A DNA stretch of 64,000 nucleotides, taken from positions 1-64,000 of the forward strand of contig JAEUOG010000032.1 in NCBI GenBank assembly GCA_016790815.1. The letters are read 5' to 3'. The DNA is from Dechloromonas sp. GTDB taxonomy: Bacteria > Pseudomonadota > Gammaproteobacteria > Burkholderiales > Rhodocyclaceae. This document shows positions 55,365 to 64,000 of the stretch, in pieces (within the stretch, counting starts at the first letter, position 1; every line of letters starts with the position of its first letter). Made by a program: the position numbers and the translations under genes. Under the pieces are notes generated by a model. The model searched no databases and was not told where the DNA came from. It worked only from the letters and a program-made list of their open reading frames with translations.

Positions 55365-56393
55365 ATGGACGACAACAAGGCAAAGGCGCTCGCCGCAGCG
55401 CTGCAACAGATCGAAAAGCAATTCGGTAAAGGCTCCATCATGAAGATGGGTGATGCCGAAATCGATGAAGGCATCCAGGTCGTGTCAACCGGATCGCTTG
55501 GTCTGGACATCGCGCTGGGTGTCGGCGGCTTGCCGCGCGGTCGCGTCGTTGAAATCTACGGCCCGGAATCGTCCGGCAAGACCACCCTCTGCCTGCAGGT
55601 CGTCGCCGAAATGCAGAAACTTGGTGGCGTGGCCGCCTTCATCGACGCAGAACACGCGCTCGACCCGCAATACGCGCAGAAACTGGGCGTCAATGTCGGC
55701 GACCTGCTGATCTCGCAGCCGGATACCGGCGAACAAGCCCTCGAAATCGCCGACATGCTGGTTCGCTCGGGCTCGGTCGACATCATCGTCGTCGACTCGG
55801 TCGCCGCCCTCACCCCGCGCGCCGAAATCGAAGGCGAGATGGGCGACCAGATGGTCGGCCTGCATGCCCGTCTGATGTCGCAGGCCCTGCGCAAGCTGAC
55901 TGCCAATATCAAGAAGACCAACACGCTGGTCATCTTCATCAACCAGATCCGTATGAAAATCGGCGTCATGTTCGGTTCGCCGGAAACGACGACCGGCGGC
56001 AACGCCCTCAAGTTCTACGCTTCCGTCCGCCTCGACATCCGTCGTATCGGTGCGATCAAGAAGGGTGACGAAGTCATCGGCAGTGAAACCAAGGTCAAGG
56101 TCGTCAAGAACAAGGTCGCCCCGCCCTTCCGCGAAGCCATCTTCGACATCCTCTACGGTGAAGGCATTTCCCGCCAGGGCGAAGTAGTCGAAATGGGCGT
56201 CGCCCACAAGCTGGTCGAGAAGTCCGGTGCCTGGTATTCCTACAAGGGCGAAAAAATCGGCCAGGGCAAAGACAATTCCCGCGAATTCCTGAAATCGCAC
56301 CCGGAAATCGCCCAGGAAATCGAAGCAAGGATTCGTGAGTCCGCCAGCACGACCGTCATCAAACCAACCAAGGCTGCTGCGGCAGATGCCTGA
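55365..56393 (+). CDS. recA: Recombinase RecA
   Basis: RecA drives strand exchange and LexA cleavage in the SOS response. The 342-residue protein has Walker A GPESSGKT (66-73), the VDSVAAL Walker B region and INQIRMKIG loop 2 sequence, all intact. GAGGTAA precedes the ATG at 55365. A CATAAT -10-like element lies at 55334-55339 without a clear -35. The SOS box is further upstream than in E. coli. recX follows with an 8-bp overlap. Confidence 0.98.
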   Translation: MDDNKAKALAAALQQIEKQFGKGSIMKMGDAEIDEGIQVVSTGSLGLDIALGVGGLPRGRVVEIYGPESSGKTTLCLQVVAEMQKLGGVAAFIDAEHALDPQYAQKLGVNVGDLLISQPDTGEQALEIADMLVRSGSVDIIVVDSVAALTPRAEIEGEMGDQMVGLHARLMSQALRKLTANIKKTNTLVIFINQIRMKIGVMFGSPETTTGGNALKFYASVRLDIRRIGAIKKGDEVIGSETKVKVVKNKVAPPFREAIFDILYGEGISRQGEVVEMGVAHKLVEKSGAWYSYKGEKIGQGKDNSREFLKSHPEIAQEIEARIRESASTTVIKPTKAAAADA

Positions 56394-56817
56394 CCTGCGC
56401 GTCCGCGCCCTGCAATTGCTGACCCGGCGTGACTACAGCCGGGCCGGCTTGCAGGCCAAGCTCGCACCGCACGCACAATCCGCGGAAGAGCTGTCGGCGG
56501 TACTCGATACCCTGCAGGCCGAGCGATTGCTCTCGGACTGTCGCTACGCGACGCAAAGGGTCGTCGTCAGGGCACGTCGCTACGGCAATGCACGGCTTCG
56601 CCAGGAATTGCGCCAGCAAGGCGTCAGCGATGACGACATCGCAACGGCCTTGCCGGAAGCCGGCGACGAGATCGAGCGCTGTCGGGCAATTTGGGCCAGA
56701 AAATTCGGTCGACCGCCGGAAACGGCCGAAGAGCGTGGCAAACAAATGCGTTTCCTGCAGTATCGTGGATTTTCCGGCGATGCCATTCGCCGGGCGATGT
56801 GCGGAGCAGACGAATGA
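56386..56817 (+). CDS. recX: Regulatory protein RecX
   Basis: The 143-residue helical protein has the RecX plan ([36 protein letters not shown]). RecX binds RecA filaments and limits their activity. The ATG overlaps the end of recA by 8 bp, the usual coupling. A dispersed repeat sits in frame inside its second half (56687-56720). Confidence 0.95.
   Translation: MPDLRVRALQLLTRRDYSRAGLQAKLAPHAQSAEELSAVLDTLQAERLLSDCRYATQRVVVRARRYGNARLRQELRQQGVSDDDIATALPEAGDEIERCRAIWARKFGRPPETAEERGKQMRFLQYRGFSGDAIRRAMCGADE
56687..56720 (+). repeat. Dispersed GGTYGACCGCAG element, copy 22
   Basis: CAATTTGGGCC, AGAAAATT, then CGGTCGACCGCCGGA. It lies inside recX. Confidence 0.6.
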
Positions 56818-57548
56818 ACATGCCGGTATCCAAACTCACGGCCAACAATCTCAAAAAGCGCTACAAGGCGCGAACGGTTGTCGAAGATGTTTCCTTCGAG
56901 GTCAAATCAGGTGAAGTGGTTGGCTTGCTAGGCCCGAATGGTGCCGGCAAGACCACCTGTTTTTACATGATTGTGGGACTGGTCGCTGCTGATGGTGGCG
57001 AGGTATTCATCGACGACAACAAGCTCACCCACCTGCCGATGCACAGCCGGGCTCGTCTGGGCTTGTCGTATCTGCCGCAGGAGGCGTCAGTTTTTCGCAA
57101 GCTCAATGTCGAAGAAAATATTCGCGCCATTCTGGAATTGCTCGATTTGCCGGCCGCGGAGTTGAACGACCGCCTGGAGGGGCTGCTCAGCGAATTACAT
57201 GTCAGTCATGTTCGCCACGTCAATGCGGCTGCCCTGTCTGGCGGCGAGCGTCGGCGCGTCGAAATCGCCCGCGCCCTGGCTACCAATCCTCGCTTCATCC
57301 TGCTCGACGAGCCGTTTGCCGGGGTTGACCCGATTGCCGTTCTGGAAATCCAGAAAATCATCCGCTTCCTGAAAGACCGCGGCATCGGAGTCCTGATCAC
57401 CGACCACAACGTCCGTGAAACTCTGGGTATCTGCGACCACGCCTACATTATCAACGCAGGCAACGTACTCGCGGCTGGACGGCCGGATGAAATCGTTGAT
57501 AATGAAAGCGTACGAAAGGTTTATCTCGGCGAGCACTTCAAGCTCTGA
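56814..57548 (+). CDS. lptB: LPS export ABC transporter ATPase LptB
   Basis: LptB powers extraction of lipopolysaccharide by LptFG. The 244-residue ATPase has Walker A GPNGAGKT (40-47), the signature LSGGERRR and Walker [14 protein letters not shown]. It overlaps recX by 4 bp and precedes rpoN, the order found in most proteobacteria, although lptA/lptC are not upstream here because recA-recX take that place. Confidence 0.96.
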   Translation: MNMPVSKLTANNLKKRYKARTVVEDVSFEVKSGEVVGLLGPNGAGKTTCFYMIVGLVAADGGEVFIDDNKLTHLPMHSRARLGLSYLPQEASVFRKLNVEENIRAILELLDLPAAELNDRLEGLLSELHVSHVRHVNAAALSGGERRRVEIARALATNPRFILLDEPFAGVDPIAVLEIQKIIRFLKDRGIGVLITDHNVRETLGICDHAYIINAGNVLAAGRPDEIVDNESVRKVYLGEHFKL

Positions 57549-57575
57549 CCGGAAGACAAGAACCGACCCTCACCG

Positions 57576-59048
57576 ATGAAGCCGGCACTCCAGCTAAAAC
57601 TCTCCCAACATCTGGCGCTGACTCCTCAACTGCAGCAGTCGATCAAGCTGCTCCAGTTGTCGACGATAGAAATGCAGCAGGAAATCGAGCGATATTTGCT
57701 CGAGAATCCCATGCTGGAGCGCGAAGATGAGCAAGGTGGCGAAAGTTTTGCCGGTGCCCAGCAATTCGACTCCCCGCAAACCAGCGAAGGTGAGCGAGAG
57801 CAAAAGGTCGAACGCGAAGAACGCGATGCGCGTGAGGAGCGTGAGCAGGATGTTCCGTCTACGCCATCTGATGTTGACGATGACCGGTGGGCATCCGACG
57901 CAGGGACCTTTACCGGTGCCGGGCGCGATGAAGACGACGACAGCGACCCACAGGACATTCACGGGACGACCATCAGTCTGCGTGACCATCTTGGCTGGCA
58001 ACTCGGGATGACTCAGGTTTCGGAGCGTGACCGCAGTCTGGTGCGCTTTCTGATCGAAGCGCTCGATGACGATGGCTATCTCTCGGCCCCCCTGGAGGAG
58101 TTGTGGGAGACCTTGCCACCAGAATACGAAATCGAGATAGAAGAGCTCGAAATAGCGCTGCATCTCATCCAGAATTTTGATCCTGCCGGCATCGGGGCAA
58201 GAAGCCTGCAGGAGTGTCTTGCCCTGCAACTCAAGGCTTTGTCGGGGAGTTGTGAAAGCAGGGATCTCGCGCTGACCATTGTTCAGAAACATCTTGAGCT
58301 GTTGGCCGCACGCGATTTCGTCAAGATTCGCCGTCTGACTGGCTGCGATGATGAGTCGTTAAAGGCTGCGCAGGCTGTCATCACCAGCCTGAACCCGCGC
58401 CCGGCCTCCCGTTTTTCCCAGATAGAAGCTCGCTACATCACGCCGGACGTGATCGTAAAGAAGCTCAAGGGGAAGTGGACGGCGTACATAAATCCTGATG
58501 CCTACCCCCGCCTGCGCATCAACCGTCTTTACGCCGAGATACTTGCCAAGCAGCGCCGTGGCAATGGCCACCTCTCGACACAGTTGCAGGAGGCGCGCTG
58601 GCTGATCAAGAACGTTCAGCAGCGCTTCGAGACCATTCATCGCGTGACGCAAGCCATTGTCGATCGTCAGCGCCAGTTCTTTGAGCACGGCGAAGTGGCC
58701 ATGCGGCCGTTGGTCCTGCGCGAGATCGCCGATATTCTCGGTTTGCACGAGTCGACCGTATCACGTGTCACCAGTCAGAAATATATGGCGACGCCACGTG
58801 GTATCTTCGAACTCAAATACTTCTTCGGCAGCCATGTCTCCACCGATACCGGTGGCGCCTGTTCTGCCACGGCCATCCGGGCACTGATCAAGCAGTTGAT
58901 CTCGGCCGAGGATGGCAAGAAGCCCTTGTCGGATAGTCAATTATCCGAAATACTAGGCCAGCAGGGAATCGTAGTTGCCCGACGGACGGTTGCAAAATAC
59001 CGCGAGTCGCTCAACATCCCCCCGGTCAATTTACGCAAGACCCTGTAG
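57576..59048 (+). CDS. rpoN: RNA polymerase sigma-54 factor
   Basis: The 490-residue sigma factor has a Gln/Leu-rich region I ([21 protein letters not shown]), an acidic region II (about residues 50-125), a core-binding region and the C-terminal RpoN box [10 protein letters not shown] (about 468-477). It reads -24/-12 promoters with enhancer-binding activators. It is followed by hpf, ptsN and hprK. Confidence 0.98.
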   Translation: MKPALQLKLSQHLALTPQLQQSIKLLQLSTIEMQQEIERYLLENPMLEREDEQGGESFAGAQQFDSPQTSEGEREQKVEREERDAREEREQDVPSTPSDVDDDRWASDAGTFTGAGRDEDDDSDPQDIHGTTISLRDHLGWQLGMTQVSERDRSLVRFLIEALDDDGYLSAPLEELWETLPPEYEIEIEELEIALHLIQNFDPAGIGARSLQECLALQLKALSGSCESRDLALTIVQKHLELLAARDFVKIRRLTGCDDESLKAAQAVITSLNPRPASRFSQIEARYITPDVIVKKLKGKWTAYINPDAYPRLRINRLYAEILAKQRRGNGHLSTQLQEARWLIKNVQQRFETIHRVTQAIVDRQRQFFEHGEVAMRPLVLREIADILGLHESTVSRVTSQKYMATPRGIFELKYFFGSHVSTDTGGACSATAIRALIKQLISAEDGKKPLSDSQLSEILGQQGIVVARRTVAKYRESLNIPPVNLRKTL

Positions 59049-59064
59049 AGAGAGGAGAAAACAA

Positions 59065-59391
59065 GTGAATCTGCAGATCAGTGGTCACCACATCGAAGTT
59101 ACCCCGGCACTTCGCGAGTACGTTGAAAACAAGCTGGATCCGGTGATCCGCCATTTCGACAAGGTAACTGGCGTCAATGTCGTTTTGTCAGTTGAAAAGC
59201 TCAAGCAAAAAGGCGAAGTGACGCTGCATGTGCCAGGCAAGGATATCCACGTCGAAGAGTCAGGTGACGATCTCTACGCCGCTATCGATGCCCTGTTCGA
59301 CAAGTTGGATCGTCAGGTCCAGAAACACAAGCAAAAGGTCCAGGACCACCATCGCGGTGACAAACCCGGACTGCGTGCCGTCGCTGAATAA
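59065..59391 (+). CDS. hpf: Ribosome hibernation-promoting factor
   Basis: The 108-residue protein matches the short HPF/YfiA family ([24 protein letters not shown]... compressed here to its opening motif), which binds the 30S subunit in stationary phase. The start is GTG 59065 behind AGAGGAG. It is 16 bp after rpoN and is followed by a terminator. Confidence 0.94.
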   Translation: MNLQISGHHIEVTPALREYVENKLDPVIRHFDKVTGVNVVLSVEKLKQKGEVTLHVPGKDIHVEESGDDLYAAIDALFDKLDRQVQKHKQKVQDHHRGDKPGLRAVAE

Positions 59392-59401
59392 GCGCTGAAC
59401 G

Positions 59402-59436
59402 GGCCGCAGCGAAACTGCCTGCGGCCTTCGTTTTTT
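59402..59436 (+). terminator. Intrinsic terminator after hpf
   Basis: GGCCGCAG / CTGCGGCC form an 8-bp stem with a 9-nt loop, followed by TTCGTTTTTT. It separates rpoN-hpf from ptsN-hprK, at least partly. Confidence 0.8.
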
Positions 59437-59446
59437 CATATTCCTT

Positions 59447-59893
59447 ATGAACCCCTTAACCAACCTCCTATCAATCGATCAGGTTCTGCTCAATCTCGAT
59501 GCCAGCAGCAAGAAGCGGGTATTCGAGCAGGCAGGCATGCTTTTCGAAAGTCGCCTTGGTCTTGCCAGGTCGATTATTTTTGACAGCCTGTTCGCGCGCG
59601 AAAAACTCGGTTCCACCGGTTTGGGCCAAGGTGTAGCGATCCCCCATGGTCGAATCAAGGGGCTGAAACAGGCCGTTGGCGCTTTTCTGCGCCTTGCAAC
59701 CCCGGTGCCGTTTGATTCTCCGGATGGTCGCCCGGTTGATCTGCTCTTCGTGTTGCTGGTTCCAGAGCAGGCGACAGAGCAGCATTTGCAGATATTGTCG
59801 GAACTGGCCCAACACTTTTCCGATCGGGCGTTCCGCGAAAAACTGCATGCCGCTCCAGATGCCGCGAGCGTTGTTGCCCTGTTTCAGGGCTGA
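59447..59893 (+). CDS. ptsN: Nitrogen-PTS EIIA protein PtsN
   Basis: The 148-residue EIIA-Ntr has the phosphorylatable His67 in AIPHGR. It takes phosphate through the nitrogen PTS and regulates potassium and other metabolism. It lies between the hpf terminator and hprK, 9 bp before the latter. Confidence 0.94.
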   Translation: MNPLTNLLSIDQVLLNLDASSKKRVFEQAGMLFESRLGLARSIIFDSLFAREKLGSTGLGQGVAIPHGRIKGLKQAVGAFLRLATPVPFDSPDGRPVDLLFVLLVPEQATEQHLQILSELAQHFSDRAFREKLHAAPDAASVVALFQG

Positions 59894-59902
59894 GCGAAGG
59901 TC

Positions 59903-60838
59903 GTGCGTCACGTAAGTCTGGTTCAGCTTTACGAGGACAACCGGGAAAAACTGCTGCTGAACTGGAACGAAGTTCCGCAGACTGACCGCCGTATCGAGAT
60001 TAAAGGCTCAAACAATTACGGCGCTGATCTCGTTGGCCACATCAATATTATTCACCCGGAGCGCCTTCAGGTCTTGGGTTTGGCTGAATACGAGTGGGCA
60101 ACCCGGATTGGCGAGCGTCGATTCGCGCAGATGCTCGGCGATCTCCTCGGCGCGCAACCGCCCGCCGTGATAGTCGCTGACGGGCTGACACCCCCCCCGG
60201 TGCTTATTGAAACCTGCACCCAACTGAAGACCCCGCTGATTTACTCGCCCAAGCCTTGTTCGGCGATCATCGATCTGCTCCGGATCTACCTCTCGGCCCG
60301 ATTGGCGGATACGGTCAGCCTTCACGGTGTCTTCATGGATGTCTTGGGAATGGGCGTACTGATCACTGGCGACTCCGGTGTCGGCAAATCTGAACTGGCG
60401 CTGGAGCTAATCTCCAGAGGGCATGGGCTGGTTGCCGACGACGTTGTCGAAATGGCCCGAATTGCCCCCACCACGATAGAGGGCCGCTGCCCCGGCATGC
60501 TGCGTGATTTTCTTGAGGTGCGTGGTCTCGGTTTGCTCAACATCCGGACGATTTTCGGCGAGACAGCATCGCGCCGGAAAATGAAACTCAAGCTGATTGT
60601 CCATTTGCAAAAAACCTCTGCTGCCGTAGATGCGCCGCGTCTGCCTCTTGATGCACAAACTCATGAGGTACTGGGTGTTCCGATCCGCAAGGTTGTCATA
60701 CCAGTGGCGGCAGGACGTAACCTGGCGGTGTTGCTCGAGGCTGCGGTGCGAAATACGATTCTTCAGCTTCGAGGAATCGATAGCATGCAGGATTTCATGG
60801 AACGCCAGCAGCGTACAATGCTTGACGATGACACCTGA
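59903..60838 (+). CDS. hprK: HPr kinase/phosphorylase
   Basis: The 311-residue enzyme has His141, Walker A GDSGVGKS (156-163) and the signature EVRGLGLLNI. It phosphorylates or dephosphorylates a serine of HPr. The GTG start is close behind ptsN. Its HPr target is not encoded in the window. Confidence 0.95.
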   Translation: MRHVSLVQLYEDNREKLLLNWNEVPQTDRRIEIKGSNNYGADLVGHINIIHPERLQVLGLAEYEWATRIGERRFAQMLGDLLGAQPPAVIVADGLTPPPVLIETCTQLKTPLIYSPKPCSAIIDLLRIYLSARLADTVSLHGVFMDVLGMGVLITGDSGVGKSELALELISRGHGLVADDVVEMARIAPTTIEGRCPGMLRDFLEVRGLGLLNIRTIFGETASRRKMKLKLIVHLQKTSAAVDAPRLPLDAQTHEVLGVPIRKVVIPVAAGRNLAVLLEAAVRNTILQLRGIDSMQDFMERQQRTMLDDDT

Positions 60839-60886
60839 ATGGCCGATAGTACGTTCGCTTTTCAAACCATATTGAGGGGACACCCA

Positions 60887-61144
60887 ATGAAAAAACTGAT
60901 CGGTTTGTTGATTGTCGCATTCGCCGCTACTTCCGCTTACGCTGCTGATGATTGCGCAGCAAAGGCAGCGGAGAAAAAACTGGCTGGTGCAGCCAAGAAC
61001 AGCTTTATGAAGAAGTGCACCAAGGATGCCGGCGCTGTTCCGGAAAATGCTGCGTGTGCAGCTACCGCCAAGGAAAAGAAATTGGCTGGCGCGGCTAAGA
61101 ACAGCTTCATGAAGAAATGCTCGGCTGACGCTGCTGCCAAGTAA
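60887..61144 (+). CDS. PsiF-like exported protein with two repeats
   Basis: The 85-residue product has a signal peptide (cleavage near AYA-AD, residue about 20) and two nearly identical PsiF units (residues 23-44 and 57-78), each bounded by cysteines with KKLAGAAKNSFMKKC. PsiF was found as phosphate-starvation-inducible in E. coli; the function is unknown. GAGGGG precedes the ATG. Confidence 0.85.
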   Translation: MKKLIGLLIVAFAATSAYAADDCAAKAAEKKLAGAAKNSFMKKCTKDAGAVPENAACAATAKEKKLAGAAKNSFMKKCSADAAAK

Positions 61145-61163
61145 TCACGCGCACAGGGAATGG

Positions 61164-61185
61164 TCGGCCATCTGCGGATGGCCGA
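61164..61185. terminator. Bidirectional hairpin between convergent genes
   Basis: TCGGCCATC / GATGGCCGA form a perfect 9-bp stem with a TGCG loop between the psiF-like and cyclase-FHA genes. The T-run is weak on both sides. Confidence 0.6.
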
Positions 61186-61192
61186 TATTCGT

Positions 61193-62095
61193 TTAGAGCT
61201 GCTCGAAATCAGCTACTTCGGCTGAAGGATCGTTACTTGAATTTCCGAAACTGATCTGGCCTCGGCTTTCGAGTTGAATTTCGTGGCGCCGGACCATGAC
61301 TTCCTGACGTCCTGTGAGGGTGACAAAGCAGCCGTTGGTGCTGGTGTCGACCAGATAGAAGCCATCACTCCGTCTCTCGACGCGCGCGTGCTGTCGCGAT
61401 GCCTTTCGATCGTCAATGATCAGCTTGCAGCCAAGATCGCGCCCGATGGTGAGGATCGGCGTTTTGTCGTCAAGAAGAAATGCTTTGCCACGATGGCGTA
61501 CACAGAGCCGCTCGACAGCGGGCGTACTGCTGGGTCCGAATGTCGAGAATACAGAATTTGCCGTGGCACCTTGATAGCTGGGCCAATTGATCTGGAAGAG
61601 CGAGAGTGCTTCGGCATTTTCCGTAACGCTGCCGAGTTCGGGAACGGGGTCAGGAACAATGAAGCTGGTTTCGCCGAGTGCCTTCACCAGGAGCGAACTG
61701 CAAAGGATCTGGTCGCGTCGGGCAATTCCCGCAATGCGCGCTGCTGTGGAGATGGTCGGCCCGGTCAGCTTTTTGCCATCATCGGTTACCTCACCCCAGT
61801 GCAGTCCGATGCGGATGGTCAACTTTAGACCGGAAACAGGCGGTAGGTCGGCTATCCGCTGTTGCATGTCAATTGCAGCCTGACAGGCATCTTCGGCAGT
61901 TTCAAACGCACCCAGCAGTTCGTCCCCGACGACCTGGATCGTCTTGCCCTTGTAGCCGTCAATGGAACGCCTCATGCGCTTCAGACAGCGCTCGACCGCA
62001 TGCATGGCCTCTTTGTCCCCCAAGCGCTCGAAAAGCGCTGTGCTGCCGGAGACATCGGCGAACATTACGATCATTTTTCGCTGCGTGGCGCTCAT
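61193..62095 (-). CDS. Class III cyclase-like domain fused to an FHA domain
   Basis: The 300-residue protein begins with a class III nucleotidyl-cyclase domain (residues about 7-165; FADVSGSTALFERLGD, metal Asp14 and Asp58) and ends with an FHA phosphothreonine-binding domain (about 215-290; IGRDLGCKLII, SRQHARVE, STNGCFV). At the positions that usually carry the purine-selecting Lys and the transition-state Asn there are Gln54 and Ser116 (GPTISTAAR), while Arg120 is kept. It may be an altered or inactive cyclase used for signalling. It has no membrane segment. Confidence 0.8.
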   Translation of the reverse strand: MSATQRKMIVMFADVSGSTALFERLGDKEAMHAVERCLKRMRRSIDGYKGKTIQVVGDELLGAFETAEDACQAAIDMQQRIADLPPVSGLKLTIRIGLHWGEVTDDGKKLTGPTISTAARIAGIARRDQILCSSLLVKALGETSFIVPDPVPELGSVTENAEALSLFQINWPSYQGATANSVFSTFGPSSTPAVERLCVRHRGKAFLLDDKTPILTIGRDLGCKLIIDDRKASRQHARVERRSDGFYLVDTSTNGCFVTLTGRQEVMVRRHEIQLESRGQISFGNSSNDPSAEVADFEQL

Positions 62096-62156
62096 GGCTA
62101 GCGAGAGTCCTAAATTTAACGACCGCTCATTATATGTTGATCGAGGCGCTTATGCA

Positions 62157-63020
62157 TTATGCCAAAAGGTTTATCGGGATAGTCCCGCTGATTGGCATTT
62201 CCGGCGCATCGAACGCAATATCACCTTCATCAATCTCAGTGTCGAGTGTCAGTCCGCGGAAATCAAACAGATCTCCGTCCGCCAGGTGGGAAGGAACGAC
62301 ATTCTGCATCGCTGTAAATACGGACTCGGTCCGACCGGGGTAACGCTTGTCCCAATCCTGCATCATCTCCCGTATCTTCTGGCGCTGCAGATTGTCCTGC
62401 GATCCGCACAGGTTACACGGGATGATAGGAAACTCCATGCCGCGAGCGAATTTGGCGATCTCTGCTTCGCCGCAGTAAGCGAGCGGCCTGATGACGACAT
62501 GTGCGCCATCGTCTGTGACGAGCTTTGGGGGCATGGCCTTGAGTTTGCCGCCAAAGAGCATGTTCAGAAAAAGGGTATGAACCATGTCATCACGGTGATG
62601 CCCGAGAGCAATCTTGTTGGCACCGAGTTCCTTGGCAGTGCGATAGATGACACCGCGACGCAACCGGGAACAGAGGGAGCAGGTGGTTTTCCCCTCTGGG
62701 ATTTTTTCCTTGACGACCGAATAGGTATCGGCTTCGACGATTCGATGCTCAATGCCGATGGATTCGAAATAGCGAGGCAGAATGTCTTCAGGAAAGCCAG
62801 GCTGTTTCTGATCCAGATTCATGGCGATCAGACGAAATTTGACGGGAGCGCGTTGCTGCAAAGCCATCAGCATCGCGAGAAGCGTGTAAGAGTCCTTGCC
62901 CCCGGAAACACAGACCAGAATGATGTCTCCATCCTCGATCATGTTGAAGTCCATGATCGCTTTTCCGGTGCGGCCTTCCAAGTATTTGCGCAGCTTTTGC
63001 AGATTGTTCGATTGGGTCAT
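62157..63020 (-). CDS. ttcA: tRNA 2-thiocytidine synthetase TtcA
   Basis: TtcA thiolates C32 of tRNAs using ATP and an iron-sulfur cluster. The 287-residue protein has the PP-loop SGGKDS (39-44) and the CxxC pairs at Cys114/Cys117 and Cys202/Cys205. The gap after it (63021-63146) holds only a dispersed repeat. Confidence 0.96.
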   Translation of the reverse strand: MTQSNNLQKLRKYLEGRTGKAIMDFNMIEDGDIILVCVSGGKDSYTLLAMLMALQQRAPVKFRLIAMNLDQKQPGFPEDILPRYFESIGIEHRIVEADTYSVVKEKIPEGKTTCSLCSRLRRGVIYRTAKELGANKIALGHHRDDMVHTLFLNMLFGGKLKAMPPKLVTDDGAHVVIRPLAYCGEAEIAKFARGMEFPIIPCNLCGSQDNLQRQKIREMMQDWDKRYPGRTESVFTAMQNVVPSHLADGDLFDFRGLTLDTEIDEGDIAFDAPEMPISGTIPINLLA

Positions 63021-63057
63021 GGAGCAGGGGAAATGGGGATCAACACAGTTGTGAGTT

Positions 63058-63097
63058 CGCTGCGGTCAACAGGATAAACAGCGCGAAATCCAAAATC
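63058..63097 (-). repeat. Dispersed GGTYGACCGCAG element, copy 23 (minus strand)
   Basis: On the minus strand: GATTTTGGATTTCGCGC, TGTTTAT, then CCTGTTGACCGCAGCG. Intergenic, upstream of ttcA. Confidence 0.7.
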
Positions 63098-63146
63098 AGG
63101 CAGTTTACCTCGAGTCACCGGTCGGGCGAAACAAATCTTTGTTGAA

Positions 63147-64000
63147 TCAGTGGTTTCCGCCAAGGGCGTGGAGCTTCTCCTGCAGTTCCTTGACCCTGAT
63201 TGGTTTGGACAGATAGTCATCCATTCCGGCTGCGATGCAGGCGTCACGGTCGTCCTGCATTGCGTTGGCGGTCATGGCAATGATCGGTGTGCGAGGCAGC
63301 CGATGTTCTGCTTCGCGAGCACGGAGTCGGCGGGTGGCCTCGATGCCTCCCATGACCGGCATCTGCATGTCCATCAGAATCACATCGAAGGAGCGCGTTT
63401 CAAGAATGTTCAGCGCCTCCTGGCCATTCGGTGCCAGCGTTGCTTCATGGCCCCATTTGGCCAGAAGGCCCAGAGCCAGCTTCTGGTTCGTCGGGTGATC
63501 TTCGACCAGCAGGACAGTTAAGGGGCGAAGGGCTTCGCGCAGTGAATGTCGGGTGACCAGCTGTGTTGCCGGAGCTGTATCTACGGCTGAAGGCTTGTCA
63601 AACAGCCTTCCCAAGGCGGCATGCAATTCGTCAAGGGAAATGGGCTTGGAGAAGAAACCGGCAATGCCGGCTTCCTGACATCGCTGAGCATCGCCGCGCA
63701 CGGCGCCGGACGACAGCATCAGCATGGGCGGCAGGTCCTTGTGGCTGGCGTGCAGGCGCAGAGCGAGTTCATAGCCATCCATCTGGGGCATTTGTGCATC
63801 AAGCAGAATGCAATCGAACTGCGTACTGCCCTCCTGCATCAATGCTAGCGCTGCCTGAGCCGAATCGACATCAACGGGCGTTGCGTTGAGCAAGTGCAGC
63901 ATGCCGCGCAGGATTCGCCGGTTGGTCGCGTTGTCATCGACAACAAGGATTCTCCGGCCGCGTAACTCGATTTTGTTGCCCACGACCGGGGTAGCCTGAT
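63147..64000 (-). CDS. Hybrid sensor histidine kinase, C-terminal part (two receiver domains), cut by the window end
   Basis: The visible part holds two receiver domains: the first with VVDDN and phospho-acceptor Asp about 50 residues later in LLDAQMPQMDG, the second with VEDHPTNQ and LMDMQMPVMGG, then the usual C-terminal FLSKPI/YLSKPI motifs. The frame stays open to base 64000 (reading into RGRRILVVDDN from upstream), so the kinase domain lies beyond the window. The GTG at 63983 is not the true start. Confidence 0.88.
   Translation of the reverse strand, partial: QATPVVGNKIELRGRRILVVDDNATNRRILRGMLHLLNATPVDVDSAQAALALMQEGSTQFDCILLDAQMPQMDGYELALRLHASHKDLPPMLMLSSGAVRGDAQRCQEAGIAGFFSKPISLDELHAALGRLFDKPSAVDTAPATQLVTRHSLREALRPLTVLLVEDHPTNQKLALGLLAKWGHEATLAPNGQEALNILETRSFDVILMDMQMPVMGGIEATRRLRAREAEHRLPRTPIIAMTANAMQDDRDACIAAGMDDYLSKPIRVKELQEKLHALGGNH

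Noticed and set aside
58745..58765. GAGTCGACCGTATCACG in rpoN
   Set aside because: It lacks the T-rich arm and codes for the conserved [10 protein letters not shown] segment of sigma-54.

Overview
The window is GC-rich chromosomal DNA of a betaproteobacterium, most likely Rhodocyclales (Dechloromonas/Azonexus/Azoarcus-like). The evidence is the gene content: a dnaA-dnaN-gyrB block divergent from rpmH-rnpA-yidD-yidC-mnmE, a betaproteobacterial lptB-rpoN-hpf-ptsN-hprK block, the PF08886-type GshA, and an aryl-polyene pigment locus of the kind known from Azoarcus (arcuflavin) and Xanthomonas (xanthomonadin). The genus is inference. No rRNA, tRNA, CRISPR array, prophage or IS transposase was seen.

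Layout. 0.2-4.3 kb: glutathione synthesis (gshA, gshB) with apbE and a sirtuin, convergent with dtd. 4.8-14.4 kb: the replication-origin neighbourhood, with gyrB, dnaN and dnaA on the minus strand and rpmH to mnmE on the plus strand. Three AT-rich gaps with DnaA boxes are origin candidates, and four parS-like sites lie between 7.4 and 48.4 kb. 14.4-42.8 kb: a TSUP transporter, then a large aryl-polyene region. It holds a B12-radical SAM enzyme, a BamE-like lipoprotein, a flavin halogenase, a XanB2-type chorismatase, acyl-, glycosyl- and methyltransferases, a ketoreductase, two dehydratases, two ketosynthases plus a chain-length-factor-like protein, two ACPs, an aryl-ACP ligase, a LolA-like carrier, an MMPL exporter and an LpxL-like acyltransferase. 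dsbD and cutA follow. 42.8-48.3 kb: a NodJ/NodI-type ABC transporter whose two genes are separated by about 2.9 kb of unrelated genes. 48.4-54.2 kb: a DUF1801 protein, a P-type ATPase, a VanZ-like protein and a sodium:solute symporter. 54.3-63 kb: rluA with a small SOS-box-linked exported protein, recA-recX, lptB-rpoN-hpf-ptsN-hprK, a PsiF-like protein, a cyclase-FHA protein and ttcA. The window ends inside a hybrid histidine kinase.

How the pigment genes fit together (inference from families): the chorismatase makes hydroxybenzoate, the ligase loads it on an ACP, the ketosynthase/ketoreductase/dehydratase set builds a conjugated polyene, the halogenase and methyltransferases decorate it, and the acyl/glycosyltransferases, LolA-like protein and MMPL exporter attach it to a lipid and move it to the outer membrane.

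The most unusual signal is a dispersed DNA element of about 35 bp, found in 23 recognisable copies. It starts GAATTTnGGCC, continues through a T-rich stretch and ends CGGTYGACCGCAGCA. It lies both between and inside genes, in both orientations and in more than one reading frame. Copies are common in the pigment and ABC-transporter regions and none was found in the dnaA/gyrB/yidC core.
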